From: CAZRZN01 sp964604565
Lineage (GTDB): Bacteria; Pseudomonadota; Alphaproteobacteria; Rhodobacterales; Rhodobacteraceae
Reading direction: 5' to 3'
NCBI GenBank assembly: GCA_964604565.1
Contig: CAZRZN010000093.1
Coordinates: forward strand, 1-14,536
DNA length: 14,536 nucleotides
Shown: positions 7,152 to 12,136 of the stretch, one piece after another
Position numbering within the stretch: position 1 is the stretch's first letter
Layout: each line of letters opens with the position of its first letter
Program-made: the position numbers and the translations under genes
Notes under the pieces: generated by a model
Databases searched by the model: none
Told to the model about the DNA's origin: nothing
The model's input: the letters and a program-made list of their open reading frames with translations, nothing else

Positions 7152-7493
7152 TCAGGCCGCGTCATCCCGGCAAAACAGGTCGTAGACGCATTCCAGCATC
7201 TTGCGGGGCCGGTCATCCGCAAGCCGGTAATAGATCGCCTTGCCATCGCGCCGTGGCACCACCAACCCCTCCAGCCGAAGCCGCGAGAGTTGCTGGCTGA
7301 CGGCGGCCTGACGGGCGGTAAGAAGCTCTTCCAGTTCGGTCACGGATTTCTCGCCGGTGACCAGATGACAGAGAATCATCAACCTGCCCTCATGGCTGAT
7401 TGCCTTGAGAAAGGACGAGGCCGCGGTTGCCTTTTCCACGATCGCGTCCAGTTCCTCGTCGCTCAGATCGTCATTCAATACTGGAAGGGACAT
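7152..7493 (-). CDS. soxR: ArsR-family sulfur-responsive repressor SoxR
   Basis: Small winged-helix repressor of 113 residues. The DNA-reading helix region is about 50-73 (SVTELEELL, then AAVSQQLSRLR), followed by the wing (DGKAIYYRL). Cys42 and Cys108 correspond in position to the redox pair of persulfide sensors BigR (Cys42/Cys108) and SqrR (Cys41/Cys107), which form a polysulfide bridge and release DNA when reduced sulfur is present. A further cysteine at 102 is close enough to interfere or participate. It is transcribed after soxS (15-nt gap) and before soxT. Targets are presumably the ATTC-N8-GAAT-like elements upstream of soxX and between soxS and soxV, including its own operon. It is not related to the superoxide sensor also named SoxR in enterobacteria. 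Confidence 0.9.
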   Translation of the reverse strand: MSLPVLNDDLSDEELDAIVEKATAASSFLKAISHEGRLMILCHLVTGEKSVTELEELLTARQAAVSQQLSRLRLEGLVVPRRDGKAIYYRLADDRPRKMLECVYDLFCRDDAA

Positions 7494-7508
7494 CTTTGTT
7501 CCGCCAAT

Positions 7509-7892
7509 TCATTCACCGCCGGACGGCGCGTAGGTCGTGTGTCGTTTCAGCAATTCGGCATAGACAGGCCAGAAGAAATCTTCGCCGACGTATCCTTCCA
7601 TGCGGGCAATTTCCGCACCGTTCTTCACAAGAATGAAAGTCGGGGTAAAGGTCACTTTTCGGGCGTAGGTCACCCCCTCCGGCGGTCCCATGTGCAGATC
7701 CGCTCTGACCAGGGGCGCAAATTGCCCCTCGTCCGTTTTGGGGTAGGCCGGAGCGATCTGGTCGTCCCAGGCGGCGCAATAGGCACAGCCCGGCTGTTCG
7801 ACCAGAACAAGCTGGATGTCGTTCGCGGATGCGGTTGACGCCATCAGAAAGACGGCGCTCAGACCGGCAAGGAGGATTTTCAAGGATTTCAT
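7509..7892 (-). CDS. soxS: Periplasmic thioredoxin SoxS
   Basis: Secreted thioredoxin-fold reductase of 127 residues. The chosen ATG (7890-7892) begins a clean Sec signal peptide (MKSLKILLAG..., cleavage after ASA at 23); a longer frame to 7952 would put 20 hydrophilic residues in front and use up the divergent promoter, so I reject it. Active site CAYC (Cys36-Cys39), and the TPT turn with the cis-proline lies about 50 residues later. In Paracoccus, SoxS accepts electrons from SoxV and reactivates oxidised SoxYZ; the same role is expected here. No strong ribosome site is visible upstream. First gene of the - strand soxS-soxR-soxT unit, divergent from soxV. It is not the AraC-type SoxS of enterobacteria. 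Confidence 0.88.
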   Translation of the reverse strand: MKSLKILLAGLSAVFLMASTASANDIQLVLVEQPGCAYCAAWDDQIAPAYPKTDEGQFAPLVRADLHMGPPEGVTYARKVTFTPTFILVKNGAEIARMEGYVGEDFFWPVYAELLKRHTTYAPSGGE

Positions 7893-7967
7893 GGTGTACC
7901 GAATTGACGCGCGTTTGATGATCAACGTAATATGAATATGTGAATTTTTCAAGCAAAGGCATCCCAG
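7893..7967. promoter_or_regulatory. Divergent soxS/soxV promoter region with candidate SoxR site
   Basis: The 75-nt gap is AT-rich in the middle (7927-7949), unlike its surroundings, and must supply promoters in both directions. ATATGAATATGTGAATTT (7930-7947) shares its right half, GTGAATTT, and its spacing with the perfect repeat upstream of soxX, while its left half is degenerate (ATAT instead of ATTC). TAATAT (7928-7933) could be a -10 for soxV. SoxR binding at this divergent gap is reported in related sox loci, so this is a reasonable secondary operator. Confidence 0.5.
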
Positions 7968-8705
7968 GTGTTCGACATTTCCTTCGCCGGTGCAGCATTT
8001 GCGGGACTATTAAGCTTTTTCACGCCCTGCATCCTACCCATGGTGCCCTTCTACCTGTGTTACATGGCGGGGATTTCCATGTCGGAACTCCGGGACGACG
8101 CGGGCATCACGCCGGGGGCGCAACGCCGCTTGTTGATCTCGGCCGCGTTCTTTGCGGCCGGAGTCACGACGATTTTTGTCCTTTTGGGGATGGGGGCGAC
8201 GGCGGTCGGTCAGGCCTTTGCGGACTACATGGACTACCTGAAGTGGATCGCTGTCGTCATCCTTGGTGTTTTCGGCCTGCATTTTCTCGGGGTCATTCGC
8301 ATCGGGTTGCTCTATCGAGAGGCCAAGGTCGAAAGCAGCGCCGAACCCACGACCATCATGGGGGCGTATCTGATGGGCCTCGCCTTCGGTTTTGGCTGGA
8401 CGCCTTGCGTTGGACCGGCTCTGGCGTCGATCCTGATGATCGCCAGCGGCATGGGCGACATCTATCGCGGCGGACTGCTGCTGCTGGTCTACGGCGTGGG
8501 CATGACCGCGCCCTTTGTCATCGCGGCGCTGTTTTCGGGTCCGTTTCTGCGCTGGACCGCGCGGCACCGGGACAAGCTGCAATACGTCGAAAAGCTGATG
8601 GGCGGCATGCTGATCCTCTTTGCGGTCCTCATTGCGACCGATACGGTGAACCTGATCGCCCAATGGATGATCGACACGTTTCCGTCATGGACGGCCTTGA
8701 GCTGA
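7968..8705 (+). CDS. soxV: CcdA-type membrane electron transporter SoxV
   Basis: Inner-membrane protein of 245 residues and about six membrane segments that passes reducing equivalents from cytoplasmic thioredoxin to periplasmic SoxW and SoxS. The two redox cysteines of the CcdA/DsbD fold are in their standard motifs, FFTPCILPMVP (Cys21) and GWTPCVGP (Cys147), one in each half of the internally duplicated domain. The start is a GTG at 7968 with a weak AAAGG site; no in-frame ATG offers a better choice, and the protein begins with the usual short N-terminus before helix 1. A 67-nt gap separates it from soxW. This distinguishes it from a cytochrome c biogenesis ccdA elsewhere in the genome: neighbours make SoxV the clear call. 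Confidence 0.92.
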   Translation: MFDISFAGAAFAGLLSFFTPCILPMVPFYLCYMAGISMSELRDDAGITPGAQRRLLISAAFFAAGVTTIFVLLGMGATAVGQAFADYMDYLKWIAVVILGVFGLHFLGVIRIGLLYREAKVESSAEPTTIMGAYLMGLAFGFGWTPCVGPALASILMIASGMGDIYRGGLLLLVYGVGMTAPFVIAALFSGPFLRWTARHRDKLQYVEKLMGGMLILFAVLIATDTVNLIAQWMIDTFPSWTALS

Positions 8706-8720
8706 ACGAATTGATAGGAT

Positions 8721-8749
8721 CGCGGTTGCGGGCACTCCCGGCCACCGCG
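8721..8749 (+). repeat. Small imperfect stem-loop between soxV and soxW
   Basis: CGCGGT (8721-8726) pairs with ACCGCG (8744-8749), and inside it CGGG (8729-8732) pairs with CCCG (8737-8740) around a four-base loop. It lies 15 nt after the soxV stop. There is no T-tract, so it may protect or process the transcript rather than end it. Hairpins of this size are common by chance in GC-rich DNA. Confidence 0.3.
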
Positions 8750-8772
8750 TCATAACGGGGAGGAGAACCGGA

Positions 8773-9357
8773 ATGAAAACATGGATCGGAGCAATGCTGG
8801 CCGTTGTCATGGCGCTGCCCGTGGCGGCACAGCAGATCGGCGACGACGGCTTGCACAAGCAACCCTGGATGCGCGACACTTTCAAGGATATGCGGGATGA
8901 TCTGGCGGAGGCGAACGACGAAGGAAAGCGCCTTGTTCTGTTCTTTGAGCAGCGCGGATGCCTCTACTGCAAGAAGATGCATGAGGAGGTCTTCTCGGAT
9001 CCCGAGGTTTCCGACTACATAGACGAGAATTTTTTCGTCGTTCAGTTGAACCTGCACGGCAGCACAGAAGTCAGCGACTTCGACGGGGATATGCGCGGCG
9101 AAAAGGACATGGCGCGCAAGTGGCGTGTTCTGTTCACGCCGACAATCATGTTTCTCCCGGAGGAGGTCCCCGAGACCGACAGCGCGATTGACGCCGCCGT
9201 GGCGGTCATGCCGGGCGCTTTCAGCAAGAGCACGTCGCTCGACATGTTCACATGGGTGGCTGAGAAACGCTACGAGATGATCGATGAGACCGGCGAGGAT
9301 TTTCAACGCTACCACGCGCGCAGGATAACGGAGCGCGGCGGCAGCGATCTGGACTGA
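8773..9357 (+). CDS. soxW: Periplasmic thioredoxin SoxW
   Basis: Exported thioredoxin-fold protein of 194 residues with a Sec signal peptide (hydrophobic core about 5-18, cleavage after VAA at 19). Active site CLYC (Cys63-Cys66) follows LVLFFEQRG, and TPT about 60 residues later provides the cis-proline. The segment between them (EVFSDPEVSDYIDENFFVV) is the SoxW/thioredoxin_2-like helical insert. The strong GGGAGGAG ribosome site is 7 nt upstream of the ATG. SoxW receives electrons from SoxV; in Paracoccus it is dispensable for thiosulfate oxidation while SoxS is not, so its exact client is unsettled. The frame remains open for 88 more codons after the TGA, but composition there changes and no homology is recognised, so the end is taken as real. 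Confidence 0.9.
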   Translation: MKTWIGAMLAVVMALPVAAQQIGDDGLHKQPWMRDTFKDMRDDLAEANDEGKRLVLFFEQRGCLYCKKMHEEVFSDPEVSDYIDENFFVVQLNLHGSTEVSDFDGDMRGEKDMARKWRVLFTPTIMFLPEEVPETDSAIDAAVAVMPGAFSKSTSLDMFTWVAEKRYEMIDETGEDFQRYHARRITERGGSDLD

Positions 9358-9363
9358 CCAAGC

Positions 9364-9418
9364 CACCCGAATCGGCGGAGCCGCCATCGCGAGATCGGTC
9401 AGGCGGCCGATTCGGGTG
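9364..9418. repeat. 13-bp perfect inverted repeat after soxW
   Basis: CACCCGAATCGGC (9364-9376) and its exact reverse complement (9406-9418) enclose 29 nt, starting 7 nt after the soxW stop. Inside, GGCGG-AG-CCGCC (9374-9385) and GCCGCC/GGCGGC (9380-9385 with 9402-9407) offer alternative pairings, so a branched or switching RNA structure is possible. No T-tract follows. It could be a transcript-end stabiliser, a weak terminator, or a remnant of a small mobile element. Confidence 0.5.
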
Positions 9419-9708
9419 AGCAGGAGCTGCGCCAAAAGCCGTGGTGTCCCGCCCGGCAAAGCGCCGAGTCTCTGGCGGCGAGGGCGCGGTGGTCCCATGA
9501 TTTTGCACGAAAAAGCGCCTTGGCCAGGGTGGCCCTAGCCGTGGACCGACTGATCGTCCCGCGTAAGTGCAGGCCAAAACAGACCGCAAAGCCTTGTTCG
9601 CATGAGAGATTTGGGCCGACCTGATGCCAGGGGCAGGGCGATGCGGCGCCGTGGGCGGAAATTGCGATGACCGCTGCGCGCGGCTACGATGTTTCGCATG
9701 TGCGATTT

Positions 9709-9738
9709 CCGACAAAAGACGCCGCAAGAGCGTATAGA
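9709..9738 (+). promoter_or_regulatory. Possible soxX promoter
   Basis: CCGACA (9709-9714) and TATAGA (9733-9738) are separated by 18 nt and match the sigma-70-type consensus at four of six positions each. The predicted start would fall inside the inverted repeat that begins at 9738, where a bound repressor would block initiation. The match is weak and another promoter inside 9757-9800 cannot be excluded. Confidence 0.3.
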
Positions 9739-9757
9739 AATTCATATCCGTGAATTT
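9738..9757. promoter_or_regulatory. SoxR-type operator upstream of soxX
   Basis: AAATTCATATCCGTGAATTT has perfect 7-bp arms (AAATTCA and TGAATTT) and exactly fits ATTC-N8-GAAT, the core reported for SqrR/BigR-class ArsR repressors. It lies 95 nt upstream of the soxX ATG, in an AT-rich island within GC-rich DNA, in a locus that encodes such a repressor. Expected effect: repression of soxXYZABC until reduced sulfur modifies SoxR. Confidence 0.7.
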
Positions 9758-9852
9758 GTTGTTGCGTTACAGGTGTGCAGTGGCCTACGGTATACCGAAG
9801 AAACGATGAGCAAGGGCCTTCTTCCGGAGGCCATCATGCCAAGGGAGGGAAT

Positions 9853-10332
9853 ATGAGGCTTACAGCACTGACGGCGGTGGCAGCCCTGACGGCAAGTGCC
9901 GCACTTGCGGACACGACTGCACCGGGGGACGTCCAATTCGGTGAGTATGGCGCGGTGGAAGCTTCGCTGACCGGGCAGCCCGGTGATGCAGAGAACGGAC
10001 GCGAGATCATGATCATTCGCGGCAAGGGCAATTGCATCGCCTGCCATGAGGTGACGGCCCTCAAGGACGCGCCCTTCCATGGCGAAGTTGGGCCGATGCT
10101 GGATGGCGTCGGCGGATATCGCACGGCGGAAGAGCTTCGCGGTATCGTGGTCGATGCCAAGATGACGTTCCCGGAGTCGGTGATGCCCGGTTTCTACAAG
10201 ACCAGCGGATTTGTCCGCCCGGGCGACGGCTACACCGGCAAAGCCGCGGAAGAAGAAGACCTGGAGCCGATCCTGACGGCGCAGGAAGTGGAAGACGTGG
10301 TTGCTTACCTGCTGACCCTGCAGGACAGCTGA
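9853..10332 (+). CDS. soxX: Sulfur-oxidising c-type cytochrome SoxX
   Basis: Periplasmic monohaem cytochrome c, partner of SoxA. SoxXA oxidatively links thiosulfate to SoxY Cys and passes electrons to the respiratory chain. The 159 residues include a Sec signal peptide (cleavage after ALA at 19). The haem-binding motif is CIACH (61-65), and Met111 in SVMPGFYK is the likely distal ligand, 46 residues later as usual for the fold. The ATG at 9853 follows GGGAGGG closely; a frame from 9775 adds 26 non-signal-like residues and is rejected. It starts the structural sox run: soxY follows after 25 nt. Length and motif order match canonical SoxX. Confidence 0.93.
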   Translation: MRLTALTAVAALTASAALADTTAPGDVQFGEYGAVEASLTGQPGDAENGREIMIIRGKGNCIACHEVTALKDAPFHGEVGPMLDGVGGYRTAEELRGIVVDAKMTFPESVMPGFYKTSGFVRPGDGYTGKAAEEEDLEPILTAQEVEDVVAYLLTLQDS

Positions 10333-10357
10333 TCATCCGAGAGATAGGAGAATGACA

Positions 10358-10777
10358 ATGGAATTCACGCGTCGCGAAACGCTGGCCATGGGTGCCGGTG
10401 CTGCGTTGCTGACCGTTCTGCCGTTCCGCGCGAACGCTGCTTCGGTTGACGAACTGATCAACGAATTCACTGGCGGTGCGGCGGTTGCCGACAGCGGTGT
10501 GGACCTGATCGCGCCCGAAATCGCCGAGAACGGCAACACCGTTCCGATCGAGGTCGCCGCAGAGGGCGCGTCGGCCATCATGGTGCTGGCCGCCGGAAAC
10601 CCGACCCCGCCGGTCGCCACCTTCAATTTCGGTCCGCTTGCCGGGTCCCATGCGGCATCCACGCGGATCCGTCTGGCTGGCACGCAGGACGTGATCGCCG
10701 TCGCCCGGTTGGCCGACGGATCCTATGCCCGCACATCGAAGACCGTGAAGGTCACCATCGGCGGCTGCGGCGGCTAA
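10358..10777 (+). CDS. soxY: Sulfur carrier protein SoxY
   Basis: Periplasmic carrier subunit that holds pathway intermediates as a thioconjugate on its C-terminal cysteine. The 139-residue protein ends in GGCGG, with the carrier Cys at 137 on the flexible arm, exactly the family signature. The N-terminus has a twin-arginine signal (FTRRETLA, cleavage about ANA at 27), so SoxYZ is probably exported folded as a complex. Two ATGs are in frame; the second (10358) is 7 nt after AGGAG, whereas the first (10352) is only 1 nt away, so I choose the second. soxZ follows after 19 nt. No other cysteine is present, as required for a single carrier site. Confidence 0.94.
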   Translation: MEFTRRETLAMGAGAALLTVLPFRANAASVDELINEFTGGAAVADSGVDLIAPEIAENGNTVPIEVAAEGASAIMVLAAGNPTPPVATFNFGPLAGSHAASTRIRLAGTQDVIAVARLADGSYARTSKTVKVTIGGCGG

Positions 10778-10796
10778 TCTAGAGGAGTTTTGAGAA

Positions 10797-11126
10797 ATGG
10801 CATCTGGTGTCAAACCCCGCGTCAAGGCCCCGAGTTCAGCGACAGCTGGCGAGGTTGTGACGATCAAGACCCTGATTTCGCACAAGATGGAATCCGGTCA
10901 ACGCAAGGACAGCTCCGGCAACGTCATCCCGCGGTCGATCATCAATCGTTTCACCTGTGACTACAACGGTGAGAACGTGATCGACGTCAAGATGGAGCCG
11001 GCGATCTCGACCAATCCCTACTTCGAATTCGAAGCGAAAATCCCGGAAACCGGTGAGTTCAAGTTCACCTGGTACGACGATGACGGTGACGTCTACGAAG
11101 ATTCCAAAGCGGTTACCGTCGGCTGA
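10797..11126 (+). CDS. soxZ: SoxYZ scaffold subunit SoxZ
   Basis: Immunoglobulin-like beta-sandwich partner of SoxY; it has no signal peptide and probably leaves the cell bound to SoxY through the Tat route. The 109 residues match the usual 100-110. Family landmarks are IKTLISHKMESG (about 23-34), the FTCDYNG stretch with the single cysteine (Cys54), and KFTWYDDDG near the end. Ribosome site AGGAG is 9 nt before the ATG. A GC-rich stem-loop lies 14 nt after its stop and divides soxXYZ from soxA, which may raise the amount of carrier relative to downstream enzymes. Confidence 0.95.
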   Translation: MASGVKPRVKAPSSATAGEVVTIKTLISHKMESGQRKDSSGNVIPRSIINRFTCDYNGENVIDVKMEPAISTNPYFEFEAKIPETGEFKFTWYDDDGDVYEDSKAVTVG

Positions 11127-11140
11127 CATGGCAAGCCAAA

Positions 11141-11167
11141 TCCTGCCCCGCAATCCGCGGGGCAGGA
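11141..11167 (+). terminator. GC-rich stem-loop between soxZ and soxA
   Basis: TCCTGCCCCGC (11141-11151), a five-base loop AATCC, and GCGGGGCAGGA (11157-11167) form an 11-bp perfect stem. No T-run follows, and the soxA ribosome site starts about 10 nt later. It is better read as an mRNA-stabilising or partially terminating hairpin than as a full stop. Confidence 0.55.
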
Positions 11168-11189
11168 ACGCCAATTGGGAGGGATATCT

Positions 11190-12041
11190 ATGAATTTCAA
11201 GGCAATGACGGCAATGGCCGCGCTGCTGTTTGCCCCCGCAGCCTACGCGGGTGGCGCTGACGACGACACTCTGATCGTCAACGACGAGATCGAGATGGTC
11301 ACCAAGACGGCCGCGCCGGAGCACCTTGACGGGGCGCTGGATCAGATCATTTCCGGCTGGCACTTCCGCGCGGACGAGACCCAGCAGCTTCAGACCGACG
11401 ACTTCGAAAACCAGGGCATGATCTTTGTCGACCAAGCCATGGACACGTGGAACACTGCCGAAGGGTCCGAAGACAAATCCTGCGCGGACTGCCACAACGA
11501 CCCGGCCGAAAGCATGAAGGGCGTCGCGGCCACCTATCCCAAGTGGAACGAGGAAGCGGGCGAATTGCGGACCGTTCAGATGCAAGTGAACGATTGCCGC
11601 GAGAGCCGCATGGGCGCAGAAGCGTGGAAATACGACGCGGGCGAAGCCATCAACATGGAAGCAATGATTGCGTCTCACTCGCGTGGCATGCCTGTGGATG
11701 TCGCCATTGACGGCCCCGTGGCAGAGCAATGGGAGAAGGGCAAGGACATCTACTATACCCGGTATGGCCAGCTCGAACTCGCCTGCGCGTCCTGCCATGA
11801 GGAGAATTACGGCAACTACATCCGTGCCGATCACCTCAGCCAGGGCCAGATCAACGGTTTCCCGACCTACCGTCTGAAGAACGCGAGGCTGAACGGCGTG
11901 CACTCGCGCTTCCGTGGATGCATCCGCGACACCCGTGCCGAGACCTTCCCGACAGGGTCGCCCGAATTCGTGGCGCTGGAGCTTTACGTGAAATCACGTG
12001 GCAACGGCCTTTCGGTCGAGGGGCCCTCGGTCCGCAACTGA
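11190..12041 (+). CDS. soxA: Dihaem cytochrome c SoxA
   Basis: Catalytic subunit of the periplasmic SoxXA thiosulfate-conjugating enzyme. The 283 residues begin with a Sec signal peptide (cleavage after AYA at 20). Two haem motifs are present, CADCH (98-102) and CASCH (199-203), so this is the dihaem form. By comparison with Rhodovulum SoxA, Cys136 in VNDCRESR is the axial ligand of haem 1, and Cys244 in FRGCIRDTRAE is the modified (persulfide) axial cysteine of the catalytic haem 2. The ATG at 11190 is 6 nt after GGGAGGG; a TTG five codons earlier lies inside that ribosome site. A terminator-like hairpin follows the stop by 6 nt. Confidence 0.95.
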   Translation: MNFKAMTAMAALLFAPAAYAGGADDDTLIVNDEIEMVTKTAAPEHLDGALDQIISGWHFRADETQQLQTDDFENQGMIFVDQAMDTWNTAEGSEDKSCADCHNDPAESMKGVAATYPKWNEEAGELRTVQMQVNDCRESRMGAEAWKYDAGEAINMEAMIASHSRGMPVDVAIDGPVAEQWEKGKDIYYTRYGQLELACASCHEENYGNYIRADHLSQGQINGFPTYRLKNARLNGVHSRFRGCIRDTRAETFPTGSPEFVALELYVKSRGNGLSVEGPSVRN

Positions 12042-12047
12042 CCACCT

Positions 12048-12077
12048 AACCCCGCGTCGGCTGACCGGCGCGGGGTT
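12048..12077 (+). terminator. Terminator-like hairpin between soxA and soxB
   Basis: AACCCCGCGTCGG (12048-12060) pairs with CCGGCGCGGGGTT (12065-12077) around CTGA; 12 Watson-Crick pairs and one G-U. Only TTCTT follows, so termination should be incomplete; soxB lies 59 nt downstream and has no obvious separate promoter. It may reduce soxBC expression compared with soxXYZA. Confidence 0.6.
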
Positions 12078-12095
12078 CTTCGCACGTAATTCATT

Positions 12096-12113
12096 CACAC
12101 ATGCGCATGTGTG
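12096..12113. promoter_or_regulatory. 18-bp perfect palindrome upstream of soxB
   Basis: CACACATGCGCATGTGTG is fully self-complementary and ends 23 nt before the chosen soxB ATG. As DNA it could be an operator for a dimeric regulator; as RNA it would form a hairpin with a tight loop next to the soxB ribosome-binding region. It differs from the ATTC-N8-GAAT sites, so SoxR is not the expected ligand. Confidence 0.45.
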
Positions 12114-12136
12114 TCATGAGACAGAAAGCCATTCCC

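Larger units (their letters stand above)
9358..9852. other. 495-bp gap between soxW and soxX
   Basis: No convincing gene is present. The soxW frame stays open to 9622 and a - strand frame spans 9248-9745, but neither shows a ribosome site, a known motif or protein-like composition (both are very rich in Arg, Pro and Ser). The gap holds a large inverted repeat next to soxW (9364-9418), several short stems around 9522-9536, a TCGCA/TGCGA pair (9694-9705), the SoxR-type operator (9738-9757) and the soxX leader. The length is unusual in a locus that is otherwise tightly packed. A decayed insertion or an unrecognised small RNA is possible. Confidence 0.6.

Noticed and set aside
8629..9498. 289-codon - strand frame over soxW and the following gap
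   Set aside because: Opposite soxW with its CLYC site and signal peptide; the frame has no ribosome site or known fold.
10836..11903. 355-codon open frame antisense to soxZ and soxA
   Set aside because: Mirror of two confirmed genes, crosses their intergenic hairpin, and has no recognisable domain.
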